Positions 9,812-20,433 are shown, numbered from the stretch's first letter. The stretch: DNA of 58,947 nt from Desulfobulbus sp. (GCF_030824455.1 NZ_JAVBXR010000100.1:1-58947), one strand, 5' to 3'. The notes: generated by a model not told the origin, from the sequence alone. Numbers and translations: made by a program.

Positions 9812-10810
9812 CTACGCCTGCGTGTCCTTGAGCCAGTTGACCAACCTGTTCAGCCCGGTTTCCGTATCAACCAGTTGCCGATATCCGAGCAGCGTCTTTG
9901 CCTTGTTGTGGCTGAACCAGTGGGATTGGGCCAACTGATGGGCAAGGAATCGGGTCATCCTCGGCTCCTCGGTTTTTCCAAACGCGGCGTATGCTGCTTC
10001 CATCGCGCCGCCAACGGCGTAGGCCAGAGGAAAGGGCGCCGTTCGCGTCACCGGCGGAATGTCCATGCGGGCGAACAGCTCGTTGATCCACGCCCATAGA
10101 ACAACCGGTTGGTCCTGGCCGATGAAAAAAGCCTGCCCGGCCGCGCTGCCGCTGGTCTCCAGGTTTTCCGCCGCCAGGATATGGGCGTGCGCCACATTGT
10201 CTATATAGGCGATGTCAACCCGGTTGGCGCCGGCGCCGACGATCTTAAGCGCCCCCGCCCGGCCCCGCTCCAGTAGGCGCGGAATGAGCTGCCGATCCCC
10301 TGGCCCCCACACTAAATGCGGGCGAATGGCCGCCGTGCGCAAACCGCCTGCATTGGCCCCCAACACCGCTTGCTCGGCCTGAATTTTGGTGGCGGCGTAA
10401 TGACACAGCGGCCGGGGCGCATAGGGCGCGGATTCGTCAGCGCCTTCGAGGCTGTGGCCGGCAAAAACCACCGAGGGAGTGGAGGTGTGCACTAATCTGG
10501 CCACGCGGTTGTTGCGGCAGGCGGCGACGACGTTTGCAGTCCCGACCACGTTGATGGCCTCATACTCGCGCTTCGGCCCCCAGATGCCGGCCTTGGCCGC
10601 CACGTGAAAAACGGTGTCGCATCCGGCCAGGGCCTGATTCAGGAAGGCCGGGTCGCAGATGTCGCCCTGAAAGCAGCGCACCCCCATGGCCACCAGCTCT
10701 GGATACGGATTGCGCCCGAGCGCCAGGGTCTCGACGCCCCGCCCCACCAACTCCCGCACCAGGGCTTTGCCGATAAATCCGCCGCCGCCGGTCACCATCA
10801 CTTTGTTCAT
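9812..10810 (-). CDS. oleD: OleD-like 2-alkyl-3-oxoalkanoate reductase (SDR)
   Basis: A 332-residue extended short-chain dehydrogenase. In the known Ole pathway, OleD uses NADPH to reduce the 2-alkyl-3-ketoacid made by OleA to the 2-alkyl-3-hydroxyacid. It has the dinucleotide-binding TGGGGFIG at residues 7-14 and the catalytic Tyr/Lys in HYAATKIQAE near residues 137-141. The start at 10810 (GGAG 5 bases upstream) replaces a longer frame that would begin inside oleC. It is the last gene of the run, after a 100-base gap from oleC. A generic NAD-dependent epimerase is the alternative, but the oleA-oleB-oleC context argues for OleD. Confidence 0.82.
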   Translation of the reverse strand: MNKVMVTGGGGFIGKALVRELVGRGVETLALGRNPYPELVAMGVRCFQGDICDPAFLNQALAGCDTVFHVAAKAGIWGPKREYEAINVVGTANVVAACRNNRVARLVHTSTPSVVFAGHSLEGADESAPYAPRPLCHYAATKIQAEQAVLGANAGGLRTAAIRPHLVWGPGDRQLIPRLLERGRAGALKIVGAGANRVDIAYIDNVAHAHILAAENLETSGSAAGQAFFIGQDQPVVLWAWINELFARMDIPPVTRTAPFPLAYAVGGAMEAAYAAFGKTEEPRMTRFLAHQLAQSHWFSHNKAKTLLGYRQLVDTETGLNRLVNWLKDTQA

Positions 10811-10910
10811 TGCCGCTCCGCCTGCTCTCGCGCTCTTGCCCCTGCAGCGCCAACCTGTGTCGCCGCGTTTTTCTTGCCCTGCCATCCGAACCGAATGGAC
10901 CGCCTGGTTA

Positions 10911-12551
10911 TCACCCGCAGGGCAACTGCACCCGCTTGGCCGCCCAATCCGCCAGTTTCTCCCGGAAAATTTTGGCGTTATGGCGAATGTCGACCGGAAA
11001 TGAAGGATGGACCAGGAAATGCTCAATCGAGGCGGTCAGCGGATTGGCCAACGCCAGTCCCCGCAGTTCGTGAAAAAGCTGTTCCTGATTGGCGACCCGC
11101 CCCACGGGTTCAACAACGATCACCGGGGTTTGCAACGCACTGTCTCCCAAACCGACCAGGGCTGAACGGCGCACCAGTGGATGCTCGTTGAATATGGCCT
11201 CGCAGCAGACTGTGTGCATCACGCCCTTGGCCGTATGTACCCGATGGGCCTTGCGGCCGCAAAACCAGAGCCGGCCATGCTCGTCGACATAGCCCATGTC
11301 GCCCATGCGATGCCGAAATCCTGCCTCGTCGACGATCTTGGCCCGTTCGGTTTCCTCCCGGTTGTTGGCGTAGGCCCTGGTGACCACCGGCCCCCGGACA
11401 ACGATCTCGCCGATTTCGCCCGGCTGCAACTCGCGCGCCTCCTGCCAGGCGCCAATCAGCCCCTCCACCGGCTCAACAATCCGAATCTCGATTCCGGGAA
11501 ACGCCCGGCCGACGCAGGCGCCGCGACCGATGCGGGTCAGGGGCCAGGTCTGCTCCACGATCTCCCGCCCCTCGATTGAGGCGACGGGCAGGCTTTCGGT
11601 TGCACCGTAGGGCGTGAATATTTGCGCGTCCTTGGGCAGAATTCGTTGCACCCGCTCAACCAGTTCGCCCGACACCGGAGCGCCGGCCATCAGCACCTTG
11701 CGCACCGGCAACACAATGCCCCTGTCGAGGCAATGGCGGCTAACCACGTTCCAGATCGCCGGCGAACCAAAGGAATAGGTAACGCCATGTTCCAGCAGGG
11801 TGCGGACGAATTTCACAGGATCAACCTGGGCCGGCCGAGTCGGGTCCATGTCCGGGATCACCGCCTTGGCGCCCAGGGCGGCGGCAAACAGGCCAAACAG
11901 GGGAAAACCAGGTTGATCGACGTCGCCCGGGCCAATGCCGTAATACTCGCGGATCAGTTGCAGCTGGGCGTGAAAGATGCCGTGGGTGTACTCCACTCCC
12001 TTGGGTGGGCCGGTGGAACCGGTGGTGAAGATAATGGCGGCCAGATCGGTTTCCCGCGCCTGGTATGCCGGCAGATTGTCTCGGTGTTCGCGGCTGTGTT
12101 CGCAGCTGGGCGCAAGCCCCTTGCCGCCGCCCCACGGCCAGCCGCCAACGCGGATGCGCCGGCGAACTGTGGCAAAAGGCGGCCGGAACAGCCGGCTGAA
12201 CAAAATCGCCTTGGGAATGCCGATGAGAATGTCCGGTCGAACCGAACCAATGCAGCGCAACAGGTTCCGGTAGCCCATGCCCGGATCAATCAGAATCACC
12301 ACCGCGCCCAGTTGAAAGAGGGCAAAGGTCAGGCAGAAAAACTCCATCGAAGGCCGCACCATCAGCATCACCCGGTCGCCCTGCCGCACGCCTTCGCCAT
12401 GGAGGGCTGCGGCAAAACCGTCGCTGTTGCGGCGAAGTTCGGCAAACGTCCACTGCCGCCATTGCCGGCCCTGCAGCGCCGTTAAGGCAACCGTCTCGCC
12501 CAGAGCCTCCGCTGAGTGGCGCAGGGATGTTGCAATATTATAATCCGCCAT
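10911..12551 (-). CDS. oleC: OleC-like beta-lactone synthetase (AMP-forming superfamily)
   Basis: About 546 residues of the ANL adenylating superfamily. In the Ole pathway OleC activates the 2-alkyl-3-hydroxyacid with ATP and closes it to a beta-lactone. The phosphate-binding motif is FTTGSTGPPKGVEYTH (near residue 174), the YGATES element follows, and the C-terminal hinge is GRLWFCGRKAHRV. The start at 12551 is favoured by AGAGG 6 bases upstream and leaves a 14-base overlap with oleB; an in-frame start at 12596 is possible. In some bacteria oleB and oleC are fused; here they are separate. An ordinary fatty acyl-CoA ligase is the alternative, but placement between oleB and oleD supports OleC. 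Confidence 0.83.
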   Translation of the reverse strand: MADYNIATSLRHSAEALGETVALTALQGRQWRQWTFAELRRNSDGFAAALHGEGVRQGDRVMLMVRPSMEFFCLTFALFQLGAVVILIDPGMGYRNLLRCIGSVRPDILIGIPKAILFSRLFRPPFATVRRRIRVGGWPWGGGKGLAPSCEHSREHRDNLPAYQARETDLAAIIFTTGSTGPPKGVEYTHGIFHAQLQLIREYYGIGPGDVDQPGFPLFGLFAAALGAKAVIPDMDPTRPAQVDPVKFVRTLLEHGVTYSFGSPAIWNVVSRHCLDRGIVLPVRKVLMAGAPVSGELVERVQRILPKDAQIFTPYGATESLPVASIEGREIVEQTWPLTRIGRGACVGRAFPGIEIRIVEPVEGLIGAWQEARELQPGEIGEIVVRGPVVTRAYANNREETERAKIVDEAGFRHRMGDMGYVDEHGRLWFCGRKAHRVHTAKGVMHTVCCEAIFNEHPLVRRSALVGLGDSALQTPVIVVEPVGRVANQEQLFHELRGLALANPLTASIEHFLVHPSFPVDIRHNAKIFREKLADWAAKRVQLPCG

Positions 12552-13434
12552 GCCCGGCCTCTGTTTGGCCAACAATTCGCTCAAGAAACCGTTCAATCAA
12601 CGGCTGGATCTCGGCCAGGGCGTCCTCAAGCACATAATGGCCGGCACCGGCAAAGTAATGGCCTTCGGCCTGGGGAAACCGACGTCGCCACTCGTTGTAG
12701 AACCAATCGTTGAAACAGAAATCCTGTCCGCCCCAGCAGAGCAGCAGCGGGTGATCGGCAAGACCGGCAAGCGAGTGTTCGACGGCGGTTAGCGTTGCCC
12801 AGGAAGGATGGGACTCGTCCATGGGGATGTCCTCGACAAAGCGAAGCACCGCAATCCGGTTTTGCCAACTGTAGTAGGGGGCTAAAAATCCCTGGGCGAT
12901 CTCGGGCCGCATCCGGCGGGCAACGGCCATAAAAATCGCGGCCCGGGCAAAGCCGTTCAGACCGCGCACCAGCATCGGGCCAAGCACCGGCCAGCGGCAC
13001 ACGGCAATCCGCAGGGGGATGCGGCTGGATCGAAAAGCGGCGGTGTTGAGCGCCACGATCCCGCGCACCCGCTCGGGATATTTGCCGGCCCAGCCCATAC
13101 CGATGGCCCCGCCCCAGTCGTGAACCACCAAGGTGCAGCGGTCGACGCCGAGGCTGTCGAGCAACCGCTCCAGATGGTCGATATGGTTAGCAAGGCGATA
13201 CGAGGCGTCCTGCGGTTTGGCGGAGAATCCGCAGCCGAGATGATCCGGGACAATGCAGCGATAGCGGTCGCGCAACCCGCTGACCAGATTGCGATACAGA
13301 TAGGACCAGGAGGGGTTGCCGTGGACCATGACCACCACCGGCCCCTGCCCTTCGTCGAGATAGGCCAGCTGATGGCCGTCGGCCTCAAAAAAACGGGGTT
13401 GAAACGGATATTCCGCCAAGGCTTGGGTGGTCAT
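12538..13434 (-). CDS. oleB: OleB-like beta-lactone decarboxylase (alpha/beta hydrolase)
   Basis: About 298 residues with a haloalkane dehalogenase-like alpha/beta-hydrolase fold. It has an oxyanion-hole region VHGNPSWSYLYRN, a nucleophile Asp in VVHDWGGAIG (near residue 106) and the catalytic His in GAGHYVLED (near 266). An Asp nucleophile is what OleB uses to open the beta-lactone and release the cis-olefin and CO2. The ATG at 13434 overlaps the oleA stop (TGATG); a GTG one codon earlier is also possible. By sequence alone it could be called a dehalogenase, so the OleB call rests on synteny. Confidence 0.83.
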   Translation of the reverse strand: MTTQALAEYPFQPRFFEADGHQLAYLDEGQGPVVVMVHGNPSWSYLYRNLVSGLRDRYRCIVPDHLGCGFSAKPQDASYRLANHIDHLERLLDSLGVDRCTLVVHDWGGAIGMGWAGKYPERVRGIVALNTAAFRSSRIPLRIAVCRWPVLGPMLVRGLNGFARAAIFMAVARRMRPEIAQGFLAPYYSWQNRIAVLRFVEDIPMDESHPSWATLTAVEHSLAGLADHPLLLCWGGQDFCFNDWFYNEWRRRFPQAEGHYFAGAGHYVLEDALAEIQPLIERFLERIVGQTEAGHGGL

Positions 13435-14468
13435 CACCAGTCCACGCCCAGCATAAGCGAATTGATGCCCGAGCCGATCCCCAGGATCGCGGCCCGCTGA
13501 CCGTGCGCCAACGCCCCCTGCTCAATGCCGAGGGCCATGGTGATCGGCGCGGAAACCGAACCGACGTTGCCCAGACTGGGCAGGGTCTCAAAATTTTTGG
13601 CCGGATCAAGCTTCAGGGTCTCAAACAGCAACTGGGCGTGGGCCTTGCCGACCTGATGGCAGAAAAACCGATCAATGCTGGCCTTGGGCCAGGCCAATTC
13701 GGTTTCAAACGACTGCCAGCAGGCGGCGGCGGTTTCAATTCCCTTCTCCAGCAACTGTTCGGAATCGGTGGACATCAGGGTGCCCTGTTCGGCGTTCTGC
13801 CCGCCCTGGCAGAGATCGTTGTGGGCGGTGTTCGCCCGGCAGGCGGCGCCGCGCAGATAATGCCCGGTGTCGTTGCAGTCCCGGCGGCTCATCACCAGGG
13901 CCACGGCCCCGGAGCCGATGGTCAGCGAGGCAAAGAGCGGCTTGATCGATTTGCGGGTCAGCGACGCGTCGGCAAGCAGGTGGTTGAGGGTGGAGGCAAT
14001 CAGATTTTCGGCAGTTTCACCGGCCACCAGGAGCCCGGACCTGATCTGGCCCAGCTCAAGCATGTTGGCCAGCATGATCATGCCGTCGAGAAATCCGAGA
14101 CAGGCGTTGGAAACGTCAAACAACAGGCAGGAAGGCGGCAGACCAAGACTGCGATGGACAAAGGAAGCGGTCGAGGGCTCCATCATGTCGCGGCTCACCG
14201 AGGTGAACAGCAAACACTCCAGATCGCCCACCGGCACGCCGGCCTTGGCAACGGCAGCTCGGCCGGCGGCGGCCGCGCCGGTGCTGGGCAGGGTTCCCGG
14301 CGACCACAGGCGGCGGGTCTTGATGCCGGTCATCAGCTCCAGACGACCGGTCGGCAGTTTCAACCGCTCGTACAGCGGCTGCAGCCGTTCTTCAATCGCG
14401 GTCGAGGAAAGTTCGACCGGCGGCAGTTCGTAGCCGAAATCGTGCAGGCAGACATTGGTGTACCGCAT
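13434..14468 (-). CDS. oleA: OleA-like head-to-head acyl condensing enzyme (thiolase fold)
   Basis: A 344-residue 3-oxoacyl-ACP synthase III-like protein. OleA joins two long acyl thioesters by Claisen condensation to give a 2-alkyl-3-ketoacid. The nucleophile is Cys123 in DVSNACLGFLDG, a context typical of OleA, with His271 (FFCHQVGKAH) and Asn301 (LGNVGSVSAP) completing the triad. The start at 14468 is internal to a longer open frame; GGAG lies about 11 bases upstream, and the ATG overlaps the TAA of a tiny 8-codon frame. The order DUF1232-oleA-oleB-oleC-oleD with overlapping ends argues for one transcript. FabH is excluded by the four-gene context more than by sequence. Confidence 0.85.
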   Translation of the reverse strand: MRYTNVCLHDFGYELPPVELSSTAIEERLQPLYERLKLPTGRLELMTGIKTRRLWSPGTLPSTGAAAAGRAAVAKAGVPVGDLECLLFTSVSRDMMEPSTASFVHRSLGLPPSCLLFDVSNACLGFLDGMIMLANMLELGQIRSGLLVAGETAENLIASTLNHLLADASLTRKSIKPLFASLTIGSGAVALVMSRRDCNDTGHYLRGAACRANTAHNDLCQGGQNAEQGTLMSTDSEQLLEKGIETAAACWQSFETELAWPKASIDRFFCHQVGKAHAQLLFETLKLDPAKNFETLPSLGNVGSVSAPITMALGIEQGALAHGQRAAILGIGSGINSLMLGVDW

Positions 14469-14548
14469 TACGCAAGCACCGCTCCTTTCATTGCCGCGCC
14501 GTGAACGCACATCTGCCTGTGGCGTGCATTGGCCGCGATTCTGATGGT

Positions 14549-14800
14549 TTATTTCTGGATTTTGAAACTGTTGGCCCAGGCGATCAACAGGGCAGCCAGG
14601 GCCAGATCGTCCATGACGCCCAGGACCGGAACCCATTCGGGAATCAAATCATAGGGCGACACGGCATAAAGCAGGCCAAGAGCGAGGACAACTTTCACCG
14701 GCAAGGGAGTGGTTGGCGACACAAACACGTCCTTGGCGTGTAGGAGCATCTGCCACAACCGGGCGAGCATCGGCCACTGCTGCATCGCCTGGCCGCTCAA
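14549..14800 (-). CDS. DUF1232 (YkvA-like) small membrane protein
   Basis: An 83-residue protein with the DUF1232 signature: a hydrophobic segment ([13 protein letters not shown]) followed by [18 protein letters not shown] and a second hydrophobic helix. The family's biochemical role is unknown. It overlaps the preceding reductase by 4 bases and sits 80 bases before oleA, so it is built into the lipid operon. A membrane adaptor or an aid to handling very hydrophobic products is possible but speculative. Confidence 0.75.
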   Translation of the reverse strand: MSGQAMQQWPMLARLWQMLLHAKDVFVSPTTPLPVKVVLALGLLYAVSPYDLIPEWVPVLGVMDDLALAALLIAWANSFKIQK

Positions 14801-15597
14801 CCAACGGCCGGGGAAACGATCCCGGCGTCAAAGTAGTTCATGCCCATGCCGGCGTCCACCACCAAACACTGACCGGTCATCCCCGACGAGCGCGGCGAGA
14901 GCAGAAAGGCGGCAACATTGGCGGCCTCTTCAGTCTGCACCGCCTTTTTGCGCAGGGTGGCCTTCTCGGCGAACAGGTAACTCTCGATATAGCCGGGGAT
15001 GCCGGCGGAGGCGGAGGTTTTCAACAGGCCTGGGCAGACCGCGTTGCAGCGAATCTCGGAGAAGGCGGAAAAGCTCTTAGCCAAGAAACAGAGCGAAGAT
15101 TCCAGCGCCGCCTTGACCGGCCCCATGTAGCCGTAATTTTCGGCGGCCATGCGGGTGGAGGAGATGGAGACGGTCACCAGCGAGGCTTGCCGGGCGAGCA
15201 ATTCCTTAAAATGGTTGGCAATGCTGATGAACGAAAAGCACGAGACGTCCATGGCCTGGAGAAAATCCCGTTTCGGGGTCTGATGAAATGGTCGCATCCC
15301 TTCGGAATAGTTGGCAAAGGCGATGGAATGGACAATGCCGTCGAGCGGCTCGTTGATCTGGCCGGCGATTTCGTCCCGAACCCGGATGATGTTGGCCTCG
15401 TCCTCGACGTCGCAGCAAAACACCGGGCTGGCCGGGAACAGCTTTGCCGCTGTTTCCGCCCGCTGCTCGCTGCGCACCACATGGATCACCCTGGCCCCGG
15501 CCTCAACCAGCACCCGCCCGACCGCGCAGGCCACGGATTTCTTGTTGGCCAGGCCAAACACCACAATATTCTTTCCTTCAAGCCGCAAAAAATCCAC
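14797..15597 (-). CDS. FabI-like enoyl-ACP reductase (SDR)
   Basis: A 266-residue atypical SDR of the FabI type. The N-terminus [18 protein letters not shown] matches the FabI cofactor site, and the catalytic pair is Tyr155 and Lys162 spaced Y-x6-K as in FabI, where ordinary SDRs have Y-x3-K. It should reduce the trans-2-enoyl-ACP double bond with NAD(P)H, completing an elongation cycle. It starts directly after the dehydratase stop and overlaps the DUF1232 gene by 4 bases. I infer a dedicated reductase for this pathway because it is embedded among pathway genes; whether a separate housekeeping FabI exists cannot be seen. Confidence 0.8.
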   Translation of the reverse strand: MDFLRLEGKNIVVFGLANKKSVACAVGRVLVEAGARVIHVVRSEQRAETAAKLFPASPVFCCDVEDEANIIRVRDEIAGQINEPLDGIVHSIAFANYSEGMRPFHQTPKRDFLQAMDVSCFSFISIANHFKELLARQASLVTVSISSTRMAAENYGYMGPVKAALESSLCFLAKSFSAFSEIRCNAVCPGLLKTSASAGIPGYIESYLFAEKATLRKKAVQTEEAANVAAFLLSPRSSGMTGQCLVVDAGMGMNYFDAGIVSPAVG

Positions 15598-16062
15598 TCA
15601 CGCCCCCTTGCGCGCGCAGGCAAATTCGACCTGCACCGCTATTTTACCGCCGACCCGAACAGAACCTTTCAGAATCCAGGCCGGTCCCATGCGCTCCACC
15701 AGGGTTGCCGTAACCTCTAGGACATCGCCGGGCCGCACCTCCCGTTTGAACTTGGCCCCGAGGATGCGGGTCAGGACCGGCATTCTGCCGGATTCGGCGA
15801 TTCCCTCAGCTTCCCCAGTTTCGCAGCGCGACAATTCGCCGATTAAAAGCGCCCCGGCCTGAAACACCGCCTCGCAGAGCAGCACGCCGGGCATCAGCGG
15901 ATATTGAGGATAATGGCCCTGGAAGAGATCCAAATCCGTTGGCACTGTTTTTTCGGCACGGATGGTCTCCCCGGTGATTTCCACCACCCGGTCGAGCCAG
16001 AGAAAGGGCGGTCGATGCGGGATGCGATCCAGGATGAAGGGATCGGCCATGGTCCGACTCAT
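15598..16062 (-). CDS. FabZ-like 3-hydroxyacyl-ACP dehydratase (hotdog fold)
   Basis: A 154-residue hotdog-fold dehydratase. It has the IPHRPPFL start motif, catalytic His50 in GHYPQYPLMPGV and the acidic partner Glu64 (LLCEAVFQ). It should remove water from 3-hydroxyacyl-ACP. The end of the ketoreductase upstream overlaps its start by 4 bases. A second in-frame Met at residue 5 is an alternative start. Confidence 0.85.
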   Translation of the reverse strand: MSRTMADPFILDRIPHRPPFLWLDRVVEITGETIRAEKTVPTDLDLFQGHYPQYPLMPGVLLCEAVFQAGALLIGELSRCETGEAEGIAESGRMPVLTRILGAKFKREVRPGDVLEVTATLVERMGPAWILKGSVRVGGKIAVQVEFACARKGA

Positions 16063-16799
16063 AACCCGCCGGTGATTTCAAGCACCGCGCCGTTGATGTA
16101 GGCGGCCCGGCCGCTGAGCAGAAACAGCGTCGCCTCCGCCACCTCGGCCGGGGTTCCGAACCGACCCGCAGGCACCATCTTCTTGTATTCCTTCATCTGG
16201 GCCTCGGGCAGATCGTCGATGAAATCGGTGGCGATAAAACCGGGCGACACGCAGTTGACCGTGATCTTGCGCTTGGCCACCTCTTTGGAAAGCGACTTCA
16301 TCAATCCAACCTGCCCGGCCTTGGAGGCCGAGTAGTTGCTCTGGCCGACAAAGCCGAGATGCCCCATGGGCGAGGTAATAAAAACAATGCGGCCGTACTT
16401 CTGTTTCATCATCAGCGGCACCGCGAATTTGGACATAATGTAGCCGCCGGTGAGATTGACGTCGAGTACCCGCCGCCAGTCTTCTTCCTTCATCATGGCA
16501 AGCACCGCATCCCGACGGATGCCGGCGTTGTTCACCAGGATGTCCAGAGTGTCGAACTCGGCCTCCAACTCGGCAAAAAAGGCGGATGCCGCCGCATAGT
16601 CGCTGACGTTGAGTTGCCGGAGCCGCAGACGCTCGCCGTGCTCGGCGCATTCGCCGGCCATGGCTTCGGCCGCCGCCCGGTTGCCGCCGTAGACGCCGAC
16701 CACGGTCGCGCCCTGGGCCAGCAGCGCCTCGGTGATCGCCCGACCGATGCCGCGGGTCGCGCCGGTGACTACGGCTGTTTTTCCTTCAAATTCGAGCAT
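16059..16799 (-). CDS. FabG-like 3-oxoacyl-ACP reductase
   Basis: A 246-residue classical SDR. It has the cofactor motif TGATRGIG (residues 12-19), NNAG near residue 90, and the Ser-Tyr-Lys triad in ITSPMG.. SNYSASK (Tyr near 154). It should reduce 3-oxoacyl-ACP with NADPH. It is translationally coupled to the dehydratase downstream. The upstream neighbour is an unrelated DUF6946-like gene ending 41 bases before its start. Confidence 0.87.
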   Translation of the reverse strand: MLEFEGKTAVVTGATRGIGRAITEALLAQGATVVGVYGGNRAAAEAMAGECAEHGERLRLRQLNVSDYAAASAFFAELEAEFDTLDILVNNAGIRRDAVLAMMKEEDWRRVLDVNLTGGYIMSKFAVPLMMKQKYGRIVFITSPMGHLGFVGQSNYSASKAGQVGLMKSLSKEVAKRKITVNCVSPGFIATDFIDDLPEAQMKEYKKMVPAGRFGTPAEVAEATLFLLSGRAAYINGAVLEITGGL

Positions 16800-16840
16800 G
16801 GATTTTTTATCACCGTTTAACTAATTATTTTGCTTTTGAG

Positions 16841-17533
16841 CTAACACTCCAAAAACGCAGGATTTCCGACAACCCAAACTCCAAAAAGAGGAATTTTTGA
16901 CATAACGCTTAATCTTTGCAGTGATCCGACAACGGCTTCAACGTCAAACAAGCTCACAAATCTTTTATAATCGGACCATCCTGCAAGCTCTCGACTGAAC
17001 GAATGAACCATCATCACCGCAGCTACAGCCCGAAATTGCTCCGCCGTGACTAGAGCAGAGACTGCGCGATGAAGTAGTTGATACCTAATCGAATCGTCAA
17101 CCAAGGCAGTCAATCCCAGAGAATTTAAAAGGAATTCTAGCCGTTTCCTCTTTCCCTCAGAAGCATTTTTCAACCAATCCGTCACTCTTGGCCCCAAAGA
17201 CTCGCTGACTTTACCTTCCACCATGATGCAGACAGGGCCAGCTAGGGATCGGGACAAGATAAAAATATCGTTTTGCGAACTCTTTTTTCCACCAGGTAGA
17301 GGAACCTTGAATTCGGGGATGCCAATGACAGGCTGGAGATCAGCCAAGAGCGGCTCCATGCTTCGTGCAAAGGGTTGCGCTACCTCTTCCGGTAGTCCCT
17401 CCGACGACTCCCAACAATATGCTAATGTCCGCGCGGAATATCCTTTTCGCCAATGTTTATCTGGATCAGTCAACAAAGCCTGCCAATCTTTAACTCCGTT
17501 CGTCAAAGGAAATAGGCGCGATTTCTTTTCCAT
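16841..17533 (-). CDS. DUF6946-like protein of unknown function
   Basis: A 230-residue soluble protein that I match to DUF6946 from memory. Shared features are GVKDWQALLTDPDKHWRKGY and ARTLAYCWE at the start, then VPLPGGKKSSQNDIFIL, VEGKVSESLGPRVTDWL and IRYQLLHRAVSAL. The Asp..(x)..VEGK spacing recalls PD-(D/E)xK nuclease cores, but this is only a resemblance. The gene is more AT-rich than its neighbours and has no evident link to lipid synthesis, yet it lies in the same orientation between the CrtI-like gene (9-base gap) and fabG. It looks like a later insertion into the operon. Confidence 0.6.
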   Translation of the reverse strand: MEKKSRLFPLTNGVKDWQALLTDPDKHWRKGYSARTLAYCWESSEGLPEEVAQPFARSMEPLLADLQPVIGIPEFKVPLPGGKKSSQNDIFILSRSLAGPVCIMVEGKVSESLGPRVTDWLKNASEGKRKRLEFLLNSLGLTALVDDSIRYQLLHRAVSALVTAEQFRAVAAVMMVHSFSRELAGWSDYKRFVSLFDVEAVVGSLQRLSVMSKIPLFGVWVVGNPAFLEC

Positions 17534-17542
17534 AGCCCCTAT

Positions 17543-18952
<1,410 letters not shown>

Positions 18953-19056
18953 GGTTCTCCACTTCGTTGACTCTGTCGACCGTCAGTTTGCCAAGGCGCG
19001 CAGGGCGTATTTCAAGACAACAGCGCTGCGGGCAGTCCCGCCGCGTTCGGCGCGGG

Positions 19057-20433
19057 TCAGCGCAGGATGTGCTGATTGACCACGGTTATGCCGCTGAGCA
19101 TGGCGCCGACAATGCCCAGATAGCCCTGATCCGTGCCGGCGACAAACAGATTGGGCCACGGGGTCCGGCCGTCCTTGATCTTTTTGCCGCTGCCGTAGAC
19201 CGCGCCCTCGGCCTTGCGGGTGAACCGCTCGATGGTCACCGGCGTAAAGCTGTCCTGATATACAATGGACGAACGATAATTCCCAATTATTTCCTCGCTG
19301 GCCACAGTGGCGGCCTGGGTCCACTGCGCTTTGGCCGGGCCGTAGGCCGCAGCGGGCAACGCCTTCCACAGCGGATAGCTGGCCGCGTTGGTCACCCGGA
19401 TCTGCGCGGTTTCAACCGGCGGCATGCCGGCAAAATGTTCGGGAAAGCAGATCACGCCCCAGGAGGTGTCGAGCAGATCGTCGGGCCGGCGGTAGTCGAG
19501 CCGGGGGTTGTTGTGGTAAAAAATGATGGTCCGGTCACGGCCAAGCGAGGCAGCGTGCGCCTGCGGCAGAAGCGAGATGGTCTCCATGAAACTCATCCGC
19601 CCGGTAAAGGCGTCCTGATCTGCATCCCAGCCGGAAAGGCGGATGGTTTCAGGAACCCCGGCGGTGGACAGCACCACGTCGGCGCTCAATGTTTCGCCGC
19701 CGGGCAGGCGCACGCCGGCAATCCGCCCGTCCTCAACCAAGATTTCCTCGACCGGACTGCGGTAGCGCAGTTCGCCGCCAAACTCCCGGTACTGGTTGAC
19801 CAGCAGATCGAGAAATTCGCGGATCACGCCGGCCGGGCGAAAAAAACCTTCCTCAAACACGGCCCGGAACATGATTGCGAACTGGCCCAGGTCCATGTCG
19901 CGCTCCTCCGCGTTGCCGTAGACCATCAGCGGCAGGAGCAGCATGTCCTCGAGGCGCGAATGCTGCAACTGTTCGCTTAGGAACTGGCGGGCGGAACGCC
20001 AGGGCGCGGGGGCAAAGGGATCGTAGCCGGCCAGGGCGCTCTTGAGTCGGCGGAACCGATCAATGCAGTCGGGAAAGGCGGCGGCAATCGACGTCTCCAA
20101 CAGATTCGGGTCGTTGGAAAAAAGCAGGGATTGGCCGGCAAAGCGGATTTCCGAGGCGATCTGTTCGTGGAGGGCGAAGTGTTTGCGGGAAAGGCGCAGC
20201 TGGCGGAACAGCCGGTTGAGCGGGGCGTGCTTGTCGCCCGGGGCCGCGCAGTTGGTCATGGCGTGCAGGCCGGTTTCCAGCAGCCGCCCCTGGCGGACGT
20301 AATAGGAATTGAGCCCGCCAGGGAGACTGTGCTGCTCGAGAATCAGCGTTTTCTGGCCAAAGCGGGCGGCGCGAATGCCGGCCGCAAGCCCCGACAGGCC
20401 GCCCCCGATGATAATGAGCTGGTAGTCAGCCAT
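19057..20433 (-). CDS. CrtI/phytoene desaturase-like FAD oxidoreductase (2)
   Basis: About 458 residues, a second member of the same superfamily but clearly divergent from its neighbour. FAD-binding motif LIIIGGGLSGLAAGIRAARF (from residue 6), LEQHSLPGGLNSYYVRQG, and the C-terminal NLFVAGTDQGYLGIVGAMLSG. The start at 20433 (MADYQ) is chosen because the cofactor motif begins right after it; a longer TTG start at 20481 adds 16 residues with no homology feel. It lies between the ACP and the first CrtI-like gene, separated from the latter by 104 bases. Same inferred role: oxygen-independent desaturation, isomerisation or cyclisation chemistry on an acyl chain. Confidence 0.78.
   Translation of the reverse strand: MADYQLIIIGGGLSGLAAGIRAARFGQKTLILEQHSLPGGLNSYYVRQGRLLETGLHAMTNCAAPGDKHAPLNRLFRQLRLSRKHFALHEQIASEIRFAGQSLLFSNDPNLLETSIAAAFPDCIDRFRRLKSALAGYDPFAPAPWRSARQFLSEQLQHSRLEDMLLLPLMVYGNAEERDMDLGQFAIMFRAVFEEGFFRPAGVIREFLDLLVNQYREFGGELRYRSPVEEILVEDGRIAGVRLPGGETLSADVVLSTAGVPETIRLSGWDADQDAFTGRMSFMETISLLPQAHAASLGRDRTIIFYHNNPRLDYRRPDDLLDTSWGVICFPEHFAGMPPVETAQIRVTNAASYPLWKALPAAAYGPAKAQWTQAATVASEEIIGNYRSSIVYQDSFTPVTIERFTRKAEGAVYGSGKKIKDGRTPWPNLFVAGTDQGYLGIVGAMLSGITVVNQHILR

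Noticed and set aside
12538..13434. Haloalkane dehalogenase
   Set aside because: The HDWGG nucleophile motif fits dehalogenases too, but position between oleA and oleC makes OleB far more likely.
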